From: Oscillospiraceae bacterium
GTDB lineage: Bacteria; Bacillota; Clostridia; Oscillospirales; Ruminococcaceae
DNA length: 64,000 bases
Reading direction: 5' to 3'
NCBI GenBank assembly: GCA_014799385.1
Contig: JAAVIC010000025.1
Location: 1 to 64,000, forward strand
Positions 1-8,841 of the stretch are shown piece after piece. The translations under genes and the position numbers were made by a program. The notes below the pieces were generated by a model. It worked only from the letters and a program-made list of their open reading frames with translations, had not been told where the DNA came from and ran no database searches. Within the stretch, counting starts at the first letter, position 1, and each line of letters opens with the position of its first letter.

Positions 1-957
1 ACGGTGTATTATCCGTATTCCGGATACGACGCGATTTTGACGATCACCTCAACAGGCGAAACGCTGACTATAAAGAATTTCCGTTCAAACACATATTGGA
101 GAAACTTCACACTGGAGTTCGGGGACGGAACGATTATGAGCCCTGATGCCAATGGCAGTCCGTTCCTCAATGTTGTGGGCAAGGAAACTGACGAAACCGT
201 TGTTGTCTTTTATCCGAACAGCACGGTTCACGCTTTGGGTGGAAATGACATCATCAAAGGCTCAAACGGTAATGATACAATCTACGGCGGCACAGGCGAC
301 GACAAGCTCTACGGCAACTATGGAAATGACTACCTTGATGGCGGCGAGGGCAACGACTATCTTGAAGGTGGAGCCGGAGACGATACTTATGTTTTCGGTA
401 AGGGCTACGGCAACGATGTAATCTACGACAACAGCGGCGAAAACAAAATCAAATTCACCAATCTTTCGCCCAATGATATGACGGTGTATTACTCCGGTAA
501 TGACGCAATTCTGACGATTACCGAGACGGAAGAAACGCTCACCATAAAGAATTTCCGTTCAAGTGCAGCTTGGAGGAACTTCAAATTTGAGCTTTCCGAC
601 GAAACGTCATACTTGCTTAATTTTGAAACAAGAGAATTTGAAAGGATTCTCTCCGAGGACGAGCTTGCTCAGGAGAACGCAAATATTCTGGACGAGCTTT
701 ACACAGACGCGAATCCTATGTTGGATTCGCTTACAGGAAGCGATAATACTATAATCTCCAAGATTACCAATAGTGTTTTCGCAGCGAGAAAAAAAGATAA
801 TACGGCTGACCCAATCGATGTTCAGGTGATGATACTCACCGAAAATATGGCGGCGTTCTCAAATGAGAGCAGTATTTCCGACAGCATGAATATGCAGAAT
901 AACACAGACAACTTCACGTTTGCAAATCAGCTTCTGGTCGGAACTCAGGCATCGTAA
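1..957 (+). CDS. RTX calcium-binding repeat protein, C-terminal part (partial)
   Basis: Open from the first base, so the true start lies outside the window. It ends in TAA at 955-957. About nt 231-430 encode glycine/aspartate nonapeptides of the RTX type (GGxGxDxxx, for example GGTGDDKLYG and GGEGNDYLEG), which in this family fold into a parallel beta-roll that binds Ca2+ outside the cell. The beta-roll is flanked by two copies of an ~45-residue module (nt 1-135 and about 475-610) sharing DAILTIT and ETLTIKNFRS, like the haemolysin-type calcium-binding-related domain. RTX proteins carry an uncleaved C-terminal signal for type I secretion; the transporter genes follow directly, so this is almost certainly their substrate. 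The activity (toxin, protease, adhesin) cannot be told because the N-terminus is missing. Confidence 0.88.
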   Translation, partial: TVYYPYSGYDAILTITSTGETLTIKNFRSNTYWRNFTLEFGDGTIMSPDANGSPFLNVVGKETDETVVVFYPNSTVHALGGNDIIKGSNGNDTIYGGTGDDKLYGNYGNDYLDGGEGNDYLEGGAGDDTYVFGKGYGNDVIYDNSGENKIKFTNLSPNDMTVYYSGNDAILTITETEETLTIKNFRSSAAWRNFKFELSDETSYLLNFETREFERILSEDELAQENANILDELYTDANPMLDSLTGSDNTIISKITNSVFAARKKDNTADPIDVQVMILTENMAAFSNESSISDSMNMQNNTDNFTFANQLLVGTQAS

Positions 958-979
958 TTTAAAAGCGATATAATCCAAT

Positions 980-1010
980 GCGGCGGCATTAAAGCCGCCG
1001 CGTATTTTTT
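980..1010 (+). terminator. Rho-independent terminator after the RTX gene
   Basis: GCGGCGGC (980-987) pairs with GCCGCCGC (994-1001) around a 6-nt loop and is followed by GTATTTTTT. It lies between the RTX gene and its transporter genes, so it may act as a partial terminator that gives more substrate mRNA than transporter mRNA, as is known for hly-type operons (inference). Confidence 0.85.
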
Positions 1011-1027
1011 CAAAAGGAGGTCGAAAA

Positions 1028-3199
1028 ATGGAGAAAACGCAGGACAGCGGGCTGACTTGTTTTATGATAGTGATGAAATTCCACGGGATTCCCATAACAA
1101 AAGAGCAGGCGGAAAATCTGTCGGTGCTTGATTCCGAACAAAGAACAGGCGAAATCGAAATTATCGAATCCGCGAAAAAGCTGAAAATGCGCGCAAAACT
1201 CTGTCGGCTGAATATAAGCAAGCTCAAAAATGTAAACGCTCCCATTATTGCTAAAAACAGTGACGGCGAGTTTTTTATAATCGCAAAATCCACGGAAGAT
1301 AAATTCATGATTTTATTCGCGGATAAAACTCAGCCGGAGATAAAATCCCGCGAAGAACTGGCTGAATTCTGGGATGGCACGGCTGTTGTGATTACCAAGA
1401 AAGGCATTACGGACAGAGAGGCGATTTTCAGCTTCAAGTGGTTTATCCCCACGATTCTTAAATTCAAAAAGGAATTTATACAGGTTCTGATTGCCGTTTT
1501 CACGGTGCAGATTCTGGGGATTTTAACTCCCGTAATGACGCAGGTGGTCGTGGATAAGGTGCTGGTACACCGCAGTATGTCCACGCTGAATGTGCTTGCA
1601 ATTGGAATCGGGATAGTTTATGTTTACGAGCTGATTCTAAGCCTGGCGAAAAATTACGTTTTCACGCACACCACCAACCGAATAGATGTAATGCTGAGCT
1701 TCAAATTATTTCGGCATTTGTTTGCGCTGCCGCTGAAGTACTTTGAATCAAGGCGTGTTGGAGAAACGGTGGCGAGGGTTCGTGAGCTTGACAGTATCCG
1801 AAATTTTCTCACGGGAACTCCCCTGTCTTCAATGATTGATTTGATTTTCATAATCGTGTACATAGTAGTGCTGTTTTTCTACAGCCCGTTGCTGACGGTT
1901 ATAGTGATTTGTTCCATTCCCGTTTACGCGGCTTTGTCCGCGATAGTAACTCCGCTTTTCAAAAAAAGACTGGACGAAAAATTTGAAACGGGAGCAAATA
2001 CGCAGTCATTCCTGGTGGAATCCATAACGGGAGTGCAAACCGTAAAATCCTACGCTCTTGAACCGAAATTCGAGAAGAAATGGGGCGACCTGCAATCCGA
2101 TTACGTCAAGGCAAGCTATAAAACCTCGATGGTTTCGGCAACCGCGGGAACGACCGGACAATTTATTCAAAAGATATTTGATTTGCTGATTCTGTTTTTC
2201 GGAGCAAAAGCCGTAATGGACGGCAATTTCACGGTCGGGCAGCTTGTTGCGTTTCGCATGCTTTCGGGCAGAGTCAGCGGTCCTGTGCTGCGATTGGTGC
2301 AGCTCTGGCAGGAGTATCAGCAGGCTTCGCTTTCGGTCAAGAGAATCGGAGATATTTTCAATACCGCGCCCGAACCCATTTTGAATACAAATCAGACCTC
2401 GATGCCAAAAATTAATGGCAAAATTGTTTTTGATAAAGTGCGTTTCAGATATAATCCGCAGGGCGGCGAGGTTATAAAAGGAATGAGTTTTGAAATTGAG
2501 CCGAACACAATAGTCGGAATAGTTGGCAGAAGCGGTTCGGGAAAAAGCACAATTTCAAAGCTTATCCAACGATTGTATATTCCCGAGGGCGGTAAAATTT
2601 CAATCGACGGTATGGACATTTCGCTTGTTAATCCTGCAATGCTGCGAAAACAAATCGGTGTTGTTTTACAGGAAAACTTTGTGTTCAACGGAACGGTCGC
2701 CGAAAACATCTCGATTCACTGTCCAACCGCGTCAATGGATCAGATAATCAACAGCGCAAAAATAGCAGGAGCGCACGATTTTATTCTGGAACTCCCCGAT
2801 GGATACAACACGATAATCGGCGAAAAAGGAATGGGACTGTCGGGCGGTCAGAAACAGCGCGTAGCAATCGCGCGGGCAATTCTGAATAATCCGAGGATAC
2901 TTATTTTCGATGAGGCAACCTCCGCTTTGGACTACGAATCCGAGAGCATTATTCAAAACAATCTCAAGGAAATCTGCAAAGGTCGGACTGTTCTTATAAT
3001 CGCTCACAGATTGTCCACGCTGAAGGACGCAAAGAAGATTATGGTTATCGACAGGGGTAATCTTGTGGAGTATGATACTCACGAGAATTTGATGGAGCAG
3101 CAAGGGCTGTATTTTCATTTGTACAATCAGCAGAAACGAGGTGACACCGATGAACAATGTGCTGACGGAGTACATTCTGAAGCACGGCAAAAAGCGTGA
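1028..3199 (+). CDS. Type I secretion ABC transporter ATPase/permease (HlyB-like) with degenerate C39 domain
   Basis: 723 aa, the length expected for HlyB/peptidase-type exporters. It begins with AAAAGGAGG at 1012-1020 followed by ATG. Residues 1-125 form a C39-like domain: the catalytic Cys of C39 peptidases is replaced by Ser in QDSGLTCF (Ser7), so the domain should bind rather than cleave its substrate, as in HlyB. Residues about 150-440 form the transmembrane domain. The ATPase has Walker A GRSGSGKST (about 500-508), signature LSGGQKQR (about 604-611), Walker B ILIFDEATSALD and the H-loop IIAHRLST. It exports the RTX protein encoded upstream, together with the HlyD-like protein whose gene overlaps its 3' end by 50 bp. 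Confidence 0.93.
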   Translation: MEKTQDSGLTCFMIVMKFHGIPITKEQAENLSVLDSEQRTGEIEIIESAKKLKMRAKLCRLNISKLKNVNAPIIAKNSDGEFFIIAKSTEDKFMILFADKTQPEIKSREELAEFWDGTAVVITKKGITDREAIFSFKWFIPTILKFKKEFIQVLIAVFTVQILGILTPVMTQVVVDKVLVHRSMSTLNVLAIGIGIVYVYELILSLAKNYVFTHTTNRIDVMLSFKLFRHLFALPLKYFESRRVGETVARVRELDSIRNFLTGTPLSSMIDLIFIIVYIVVLFFYSPLLTVIVICSIPVYAALSAIVTPLFKKRLDEKFETGANTQSFLVESITGVQTVKSYALEPKFEKKWGDLQSDYVKASYKTSMVSATAGTTGQFIQKIFDLLILFFGAKAVMDGNFTVGQLVAFRMLSGRVSGPVLRLVQLWQEYQQASLSVKRIGDIFNTAPEPILNTNQTSMPKINGKIVFDKVRFRYNPQGGEVIKGMSFEIEPNTIVGIVGRSGSGKSTISKLIQRLYIPEGGKISIDGMDISLVNPAMLRKQIGVVLQENFVFNGTVAENISIHCPTASMDQIINSAKIAGAHDFILELPDGYNTIIGEKGMGLSGGQKQRVAIARAILNNPRILIFDEATSALDYESESIIQNNLKEICKGRTVLIIAHRLSTLKDAKKIMVIDRGNLVEYDTHENLMEQQGLYFHLYNQQKRGDTDEQCADGVHSEARQKA

Positions 3200-4391
3200 C
3201 AAAGAACTCAAATACGACTTTATGCCGTCGCTGCTTGAGATAATCGAGCGACCCGCGCACAAAGCCGGAACGGTTATAATTGTCGGGATTTTCACACTGC
3301 TTATCGGCGTGATAATCTGGGCTTGCGTTTCAAAAATTGACGTGGTAATAACCGCGAGCGGAAGCGTTCAGCCAATCGGAAATCTCAATGTTGTAAAAGC
3401 GTATTCGGGCGGAGCGGTAAAATCAATAAACGTTTCCGAGGGTGAATTTGTAAATCAGGGCGATGTCTTGATTGAGCTTGATGCGGAGTCACTCGAAATC
3501 GATGTGAATCAGCTGCAAAATCAACAGAAAATCCTTGAGGCGCAGCGGGAAATTTACAAGAAAATAATAAACAGCGATGATTTGTCCGAAGTTAAAATAA
3601 GCAGCTATTCCGATGAACTAAAGCCGTACATTCAAGCAATTCTGGATTCCGATACGGGATACAGAAACTCGCTTGCGAATTATGAAAACGAAAAATCCTC
3701 CGCTGAGATAAATAAAGAAATCGCGGAGCTTCAACTGGAGCAATATCGAATCAGCGGCACTCAGCGTCAAATAAAGGCTCAGGAGTTGTCGGTGCAGCAG
3801 TACGCACTGGCGGTGGAAAACGCGGAGCTGCAAATTTCCAATGTGAAGGCGCAGTACAGTTCGCAGGTGAATTCCAACATTTCCGAGATAAATAAGGAGC
3901 TTGACGAAATTCACGCGAATCTCGAAAAGTACAGGCTGTCAACGGAATATCAGAGGATAACCGCCCCTGTCAGCGGCTATGTGAACAGCGTAGGCGTGAA
4001 CACTCTCGGCGAAACCGTAACTTCGGCGCAGCAGCTTGTGACGATAGTTCCCGACAACACTCCGAACGAAATGATTTGCTATGTGAAAAACACGGATATT
4101 GCGGACATCGAACTCGGAATGGAAGCCGAAATCAAGCTAGAGGCGTATCCGTACAACAGGTATGGCACGGTCAAGGGAACGGTGAAGTACATAAGTCCAA
4201 GTTCATTTTCCAATGAACAGCTAGGGAACGTTTATATCGTCAAGCTGGAGCTCGACAACAGCAACGAAAATATAAACGTTATTTCGGGACTTTCGGGCGC
4301 GGTAGAGATCAAAATCGGCAAGCGCACAATTATGGATTACTTCCTGGAGCCTATAATGAAAGGGTTCGGGGAGTGTTTGAAAGAAAAGTGA
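3150..4391 (+). CDS. HlyD family secretion protein (type I secretion membrane fusion protein)
   Basis: 413 aa from ATG 3150; CGAGGTGA just upstream is the ribosome site, and a GTG at 3141 in the same frame is less likely. The start lies within the end of the transporter gene, so translation is probably coupled. A cytoplasmic N-terminus is followed by one membrane helix (VIIVGIFTLLIGVIIWAC). Next come a biotinyl-lipoyl-like half (GGAVKSINVSEGEFVNQGD), a long coiled coil (about residues 110-275) and the second lipoyl/beta-barrel part (ITAPVSGYVNSVGVNTLGE). In Gram-negatives this protein bridges the ATPase to TolC. In a single-membrane organism it would extend into the cell wall only. Confidence 0.9.
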   Translation: MNNVLTEYILKHGKKRDKELKYDFMPSLLEIIERPAHKAGTVIIVGIFTLLIGVIIWACVSKIDVVITASGSVQPIGNLNVVKAYSGGAVKSINVSEGEFVNQGDVLIELDAESLEIDVNQLQNQQKILEAQREIYKKIINSDDLSEVKISSYSDELKPYIQAILDSDTGYRNSLANYENEKSSAEINKEIAELQLEQYRISGTQRQIKAQELSVQQYALAVENAELQISNVKAQYSSQVNSNISEINKELDEIHANLEKYRLSTEYQRITAPVSGYVNSVGVNTLGETVTSAQQLVTIVPDNTPNEMICYVKNTDIADIELGMEAEIKLEAYPYNRYGTVKGTVKYISPSSFSNEQLGNVYIVKLELDNSNENINVISGLSGAVEIKIGKRTIMDYFLEPIMKGFGECLKEK

Positions 4392-4439
4392 TACGCAAAC
4401 TATTACTAAAATTTTTGCAGAAAGGTTAAGGGTTAGACT

Positions 4440-5192
4440 ATGGAAAACCATATATTATATTGCTATAAGGAATGGCTAAAAAAAGAGGAGGGCGACTTGT
4501 TTAAGCAGATATTCAAAATACCTGTTATGGCACGTGTTCTTTTGGGATTCCTTTTATTGGTGTTGATAGGTTTTTTCGTTATTTTAGGTTGTTCGATCAA
4601 TGGAAATGACGTTACTATCTCAACCTTAATTTTAGGTGCGATATACATTATACTTTGTATAATTCTCTCTATTTACACAGAGAGATACCAGGTTAAACAC
4701 AGTAAACTCGGTTTGGAGAATTACAAGAAGTATTGTAAAGATATGTCGAATTCGGTTTTGACCGAAAACGGCATTTCCAATGAATTCATTCCCGAATTGA
4801 TTAAAAGGTTTAATGTGATGAGCTGCGAGATTGATGAAAAAATAAAGCTAAAACACGATCACCTCAACAAATTTATGGAGATGCTGCTGATACCGATTTC
4901 CGCATTAATATTGGGTGCTTTGCTCGATAAGAGTATTGATACTGTGGAAACAGTGACTCTTGGAGTATCGGGAGTATTGATAATATTGATCGTTTATGCA
5001 ATCATAATTTTCATTTCATTCTTGTACGATATTGCTATGAGGTTTCCGCAAGGCAAGTATAAAGAATTTGTAACCGATTTGCAAAGTATCCTTGATTTTA
5101 AGAAATGTGAAAATACGGACGAATCTTGTGATGACATTGTCGCTTCATCTCTAATAGAAAACACATCTGAAAGTGCAAATGTTCATTCATAA
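4440..5192 (+). CDS. Four-helix membrane protein of unknown function
   Basis: 250 aa, ATG after AAAGGTTAAGG. There are two adjacent hydrophobic segments near residues 30-55 and 60-80, a charged central region (about 85-150) with helical character, and two more hydrophobic segments near 150-205. The C-terminal tail is acidic. I do not recognise the family. It follows the secretion genes by 48 bp with no terminator in between, so it may be part of the same operon, but its lower GC and absence from classical hly operons leave a role in secretion unproven. Confidence 0.7.
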   Translation: MENHILYCYKEWLKKEEGDLFKQIFKIPVMARVLLGFLLLVLIGFFVILGCSINGNDVTISTLILGAIYIILCIILSIYTERYQVKHSKLGLENYKKYCKDMSNSVLTENGISNEFIPELIKRFNVMSCEIDEKIKLKHDHLNKFMEMLLIPISALILGALLDKSIDTVETVTLGVSGVLIILIVYAIIIFISFLYDIAMRFPQGKYKEFVTDLQSILDFKKCENTDESCDDIVASSLIENTSESANVHS

Positions 5193-5461
5193 TCTGTATA
5201 CCATTGAGCGAATATGCGAAAATATAATAGGAGCTGATTATCATAGTAGGCGAAGCCGATGCAGCCTGTGGAATCAAAGGGCTGTTTGGCGGAATCGGCA
5301 AATCACCGAAAAATCAATCAGCTCATTTTGATAATTTCAAGTCCGAGGCAAAAAGCCTCGGATATTTTTTTGTCCAAAAACGGATAGAGCCTCGGTGCAG
5401 ATCGCCTCCGAATTCAGATTTGTAACACAAAAACAAAATCTGAATTTAGGAGAGACTAAAA
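5193..5461 (+). other. Intergenic region with leader hairpin
   Basis: Apart from the terminator at 5342, the region holds an inverted repeat AATTCAGATTT (5411-5421) / AAATCTGAATT (5436-5446) just before the ribosome site of the next gene. A short open stretch at about 5230-5400 reads without stops but has no plausible start and I do not call it a gene. Confidence 0.4.
5342..5372 (+). terminator. Rho-independent terminator
   Basis: TCCGAGGC (5342-5349) pairs with GCCTCGGA (5355-5362) around AAAAA, followed by TATTTTTTTG. It ends the secretion operon. Confidence 0.88.
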
Positions 5462-5893
5462 ATGTCCAAACACATTATCTACATTAACGGCACGGCAATC
5501 GAGGTTTCCGAGGAAATCTACACATACATCAGTCGTTCCGACTGGAACACCGAATATGCCGAAATCAAGCGCAAGCGTGAAAAAATCACGATGGACTGCG
5601 AAACTCAGACCGTGAAAATAACTTCGAGCAAGGAGGATTCGCTTGACAGACTGATGGCACTGGGAATTGAATTCCCCGACCAATCCGAACCGCTTGAGGA
5701 CGCGATAATACGAAAAATAACTCTTGAACAAGCGCTCGCACAGCTTACCGCTGACGAGCGCTTTATTATTTGCGAGCTTTATTTTGCGGATAAAACAGAG
5801 CGCGAATTGGCAAAGGAACTGTGCGTGAGTCAGGTTAATATTCACAAAAAGAAATGCAAGATTTTGTACAAATTGTATGAAATTTTGAAATAA
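5462..5893 (+). CDS. Sigma-70 region 4-like regulator
   Basis: 143 aa; ATG preceded by TAGGAGAGAC. The C-terminal 60 residues resemble sigma region 4 / a LuxR-type helix-turn-helix: LTADERFIICELYFADKTER followed by ELAKELCVSQVNIHKKK. The N-terminal part (IYINGTAIEVSEEIYTYISR) matches the style of small sigma-like proteins found in Firmicutes integrative elements near serine recombinases. The gene lies upstream of a MazF toxin and recombinase remnants, so it probably belonged to that element and controlled its genes (inference). Confidence 0.75.
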   Translation: MSKHIIYINGTAIEVSEEIYTYISRSDWNTEYAEIKRKREKITMDCETQTVKITSSKEDSLDRLMALGIEFPDQSEPLEDAIIRKITLEQALAQLTADERFIICELYFADKTERELAKELCVSQVNIHKKKCKILYKLYEILK

Positions 5894-5983
5894 TCGTTTT
5901 TTTCGGTTATCAAACCTACCCCTTAATTTCCGAATATTATGAAGGGGTAAATTCTCCCTCAAGCTCTTTGAAAATTGAATAGC

Positions 5984-6355
5984 AGTATTTCAGATACTTT
6001 CCCTCGGCGCACGAGGGCGGCTCGCAGAGCCGTTCTCGTGCGCGTTAGCAGCCTGACAAGGTGGAAGCGGCGGGAGCATTTCCGCGAAAATTACCGAATC
6101 GCAAAACGGACAAGCTCGGTGCTTAGTCGAATGAGAAATCTCAAAAAAGCCCCGCATACCGATTCGATAAAAAACGGAAATAGGCTTCAAATCCCGCGTG
6201 GCAGCGGGTTCGCGATGACCTGCACGAGGGGATAATGATACTTCCGTCCAGCCACAGCCAGACGCAATGGGGGCGGTTTCATGAGAACCATGTTGAGGTG
6301 AGAGACCTATGATGTCGTGACGCTAAACGACAGTCTGAAATACTCCCTTTTTTAG
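5984..6355 (+). ncRNA. Candidate structured RNA, ~370 nt, unknown class
   Basis: The ends pair over 11 bp: AGTATTTCAGA (5984-5994) with TCTGAAATACT (6334-6344), and the 3' arm is followed by CCCTTTTTT. Inside are a long hairpin (6007-6015 with 6035-6043, continued by 6018-6023 with 6027-6032) and CCCGC/GCGGG near 6198-6214. Downstream are short hairpins GGTT/AACC, AGGT/ACCT and GTCGT/ACGAC between about 6275 and 6332. The open reading frames here are short and unlike known proteins. I checked for group I/II intron cores, RNase P, tmRNA, SRP and common riboswitch motifs and found none. It could be a cis-acting leader of the mazF gene or a free RNA. Confidence 0.5.
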
Positions 6356-6484
6356 TCGGGCGCGGGGCAAATACGACACAGTTTTTACAGGCAAATCAGC
6401 GGAGAAATCCGCTTGAAATATAGAGTCGCGACTCCGTGTAAAATTACGCGGAGTCGGGATTTTACATATCGTGAGGAACTAAAA

Positions 6485-6850
6485 ATGAACAAGAAAAACA
6501 TACGCCGCGGGGAAATTTATCTCGCGGATTTAGAGCCGATTATCGGCAGCGAACAGGGCGGAATCCGCCCCGTTCTCATAATTCAAAACAACAAAGGAAA
6601 CCGGCACAGCGGAACAACAATCGCCGCGCCGATCACAACAAAACGCATCGCGAATCGGCTTCCCGTGCACGTTTTCACGTTCGCGGGGAAATCGGGATTG
6701 CCGCAAAATTCAAGCATTATGCTTGAGCAAATTCGGGTTCTGGACAAATCGCGATTGACCGATTATGTCGGCAGAATCAACGATTTTACGATGGACGAGG
6801 TCGACCGCGCGCTGAAAATCAGCGTGGGTCTAAATTCAAAATATAACTGA
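6485..6850 (+). CDS. MazF/PemK family endoribonuclease toxin
   Basis: 121 aa from ATG 6485, with GTGAGGAAC upstream; an in-frame ATG at 6413 has no ribosome site. The family signature is clear: IRRGEIYLADLEPIIGSEQG, then RPVLIIQNN and GTTIAAPITT, ending with VLDKSRLTDYVGRI. MazF proteins cut mRNA at short sequence motifs and are held inactive by a small antitoxin. No usual MazE-type gene is directly upstream, where instead the structured RNA candidate lies. Such solitary MazF genes are common in clostridial integrative elements. Confidence 0.88.
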   Translation: MNKKNIRRGEIYLADLEPIIGSEQGGIRPVLIIQNNKGNRHSGTTIAAPITTKRIANRLPVHVFTFAGKSGLPQNSSIMLEQIRVLDKSRLTDYVGRINDFTMDEVDRALKISVGLNSKYN

Positions 6851-6858
6851 GGTGGACT

Positions 6859-6999
6859 ATGAATAACGAAGCGTTAATTCGCTACAAATTTTATTTGTGC
6901 AGAAAATTTCTGGACAAATTATTTGATGATAAATTAATCACAAAATCGCAAATGAGAAAGCTTGAAAACGCTGTTATAAAGCGGCTTGCGGGAGTTTGA
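6859..6999 (+). CDS. SHOCT-like small protein, 46 aa
   Basis: ATG at 6859 after CTGAGGTGGACT, ending at TGA 6997-6999; 8 bp after mazF. The product has the pattern of the short SHOCT domain (FLDKLFDDKLITKSQMRKLE: a helix, then DDKLIT-type turn and a second helix). Such small genes commonly sit just before the serine recombinase in Firmicutes mobile elements. Here the recombinase start that should follow has been displaced by the operon at 7041-8827. Confidence 0.65.
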   Translation: MNNEALIRYKFYLCRKFLDKLFDDKLITKSQMRKLENAVIKRLAGV

Positions 7000-7040
7000 A
7001 CCCTCGTCCGTTTTTGTTGGTTTTAACACAAAAATTTACT

Positions 7041-7532
7041 TTATATTTCTTTCTGTTTTGAAAGGTCAAGTTCTTTTTTGTGTTGTATGTGTATGCCTAT
7101 ATGTCCGATGCCTAAAATAACCGCTGCTATTAACATACATGGGACTTTGCCATATATTCCGAGCATGAAAAATGCAACAACAGGTAATGTCGCTCCGGCA
7201 AGTGGTATACCTAAAAAATCACAGTAAAAGTCTGCCAATTTTCGTTCACTCCGAAAATAACGTACCCACCATAATTCGTACATTGCCATTAGAATAAAGG
7301 CTGCAATCAGCCACCAAGACCAAGCAGTCCATTTATGTATGTTAAAGTCAGAAAACACTAATGAACAGCAACAGGTCAGCACTTCCCCTACTCTCTCAAA
7401 AAACAGTAAAATTTTACTCTCTTTTTTAGAGGTATATCCCTGTGGCTTATTTCTTGACCATATTATATTGGGAATAAACAACAGCACCAAAAATGTCAGT
7501 CCAATATATGAAAAACCAAAATGTCCAAACAC
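7041..7532 (-). CDS. Membrane protein of unknown function, third gene of the padR operon
   Basis: 163 aa. Hydrophobic segments lie near residues 8-25, about 48-60, 70-88, 110-127 and 130-147, giving four or five membrane helices. The protein starts 4 bp after the padR stop, so it is probably co-transcribed with napH-like and padR. I do not recognise the family. The low GC of the operon compared with the flanking recombinase and mazF points to a separate origin. Confidence 0.65.
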   Translation of the reverse strand: MFGHFGFSYIGLTFLVLLFIPNIIWSRNKPQGYTSKKESKILLFFERVGEVLTCCCSLVFSDFNIHKWTAWSWWLIAAFILMAMYELWWVRYFRSERKLADFYCDFLGIPLAGATLPVVAFFMLGIYGKVPCMLIAAVILGIGHIGIHIQHKKELDLSKQKEI

Positions 7533-7536
7533 TTGA

Positions 7537-8085
7537 TTACTCTCCTTTATCCGCTAAAAGTTTTTCTGCTTCTTTGCACCACTCTAAATAGGTACGATAT
7601 GTTTTTATTCCGAATTCTACCGTAATCAAATAGTATTTATGAGCAGTATCTTCATCAATACTTTTCCTTAAAATTTTCTCTGCGTTCAATAGATACTGCA
7701 ATTCCTTTTCAATTTTTTTCTCAAATGTTTCTATATGGGAAATTGCCTGTTCCGCGCCCTGTTCATTTCCGAAAAAAAGTTTTAATAAGGTTTCGTAACG
7801 AAGCTCGTCTTTATCAACAGGTAATGTTAGCCACTTTTTTAAATAACTCCGTCCATCATTTGTTATAGAATATATCAGCTTATTTCTCTTACTCCCTGTA
7901 TCTTCTATTCTGGTTGCTAATCCACGATCAACTAAATCATTTAGGGCAGGATATATGCTGCCATAACTTGCCCCCCAAAAATATTTAAGTGTGGTATCCA
8001 TTCTTTTCTTTATTTCATATCCTGTTAATTCTTCGTGGCTTAATAAGCCTAAGATCACATAATCAATCTTTTTTTCATTTGCCAT
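7537..8085 (-). CDS. PadR family transcriptional regulator
   Basis: 182 aa. The N-terminal winged helix is typical of PadR: YVILGLLSHEELTGYEIKKR, then FWGASYGSIYPALNDLVDRG; the C-terminal half (about 90-180) is the long helical dimerisation part of the PadR/AphA type. PadR proteins repress their own operon and release DNA on binding a small molecule. The start codon overlaps the 3' end of the napH-like gene by 11 bp. A 12-bp palindrome just downstream of the operon promoter (8851-8862) is a likely operator. Confidence 0.9.
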   Translation of the reverse strand: MANEKKIDYVILGLLSHEELTGYEIKKRMDTTLKYFWGASYGSIYPALNDLVDRGLATRIEDTGSKRNKLIYSITNDGRSYLKKWLTLPVDKDELRYETLLKLFFGNEQGAEQAISHIETFEKKIEKELQYLLNAEKILRKSIDEDTAHKYYLITVEFGIKTYRTYLEWCKEAEKLLADKGE

Positions 8086-8827
8086 TGTTATTTTCCTTTC
8101 TTTCGATTATTCCATAGGTTAGGACATTTTTGGGACAATTGTCAATACACGCACCACATTGAATGCACTCAGTATTGTCAATCTTTTTATTTTTTGTTTC
8201 ACTTATAACATCAATTCCCATAGGACAAACCTTGTTGCATTTGCCACAAGAAATGCATTTGCTCTGGTCATTAGTCTTAATATGTATTCCGGGCAGATGT
8301 AAAACCCTGCGGAGTTTAGTTCCCAACATCATAAATGGAGCCATCCAACAAAAGTAATGGCAAAACACTCTCTTTCCGAATAAAATAGAGGGAATAAATA
8401 CTAAGCAAACGATTCCATAGTAAATAATATAGCTTTGGATAGAAGAAACAGAAATACCATTTTCAGTTTCAAAGAAAAAATTTATTGTTACAACTTCTCC
8501 ACTGTAAAAATAGCAAAAAACAACTGCAATCAACCAACTACCCCATATTATGAATTTAATATAGTTTCTCCACCCTTGTTTGGGATTTTTTTCATTGATT
8601 GCAAAAGCACATTCCTGTAATCCACCCGTAGGGCAAAAATAAGAACAAAATATTCGTCCAAAAGGAATGGATAATAAAAACATTAAAACAAATACTATAA
8701 AACTTCCGTTAATTGTCCTGTTTAGCCCTGCATTTATGATTAAAGCAGGACTGAAATAATAAAGCGTTATAGGAAATAACAGTAATGAAATTATAAGTAA
8801 TAGTCTTCTTATTCTTTGTCTTGTCAT
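8075..8827 (-). CDS. NapH/YccM-like membrane protein with two 4Fe-4S clusters
   Basis: 250 aa, ATG after GGAGGTATTACT. There are four to five hydrophobic segments, with the NosR/NapH-type cysteine motifs FCSYFCPTGG (about residues 60-70) and FCHYFCWMAP near residue 155. The C-terminal ferredoxin domain carries CISCGKCNKVCP and CIQCGACIDNCP. Members of this family move electrons between the quinone pool or flavins and membrane or extracytoplasmic partners. No reductase gene is adjacent, so the partner is unknown. First gene of the operon controlled by the PadR protein. Confidence 0.85.
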   Translation of the reverse strand: MTRQRIRRLLLIISLLLFPITLYYFSPALIINAGLNRTINGSFIVFVLMFLLSIPFGRIFCSYFCPTGGLQECAFAINEKNPKQGWRNYIKFIIWGSWLIAVVFCYFYSGEVVTINFFFETENGISVSSIQSYIIYYGIVCLVFIPSILFGKRVFCHYFCWMAPFMMLGTKLRRVLHLPGIHIKTNDQSKCISCGKCNKVCPMGIDVISETKNKKIDNTECIQCGACIDNCPKNVLTYGIIERKENNNGK

Positions 8828-8841
8828 AGTAATACCTCCAT

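Noticed and set aside
5975-6235. 86-aa frame in the structured RNA region
   Set aside because: Arginine-rich chance frame over hairpins; no ribosome site and no homology-like features.
5984-6355. Retron msr-msd, group II intron or tmRNA
   Set aside because: No adjacent reverse transcriptase with retron features, no domain V-type hairpin and no tRNA-like end.
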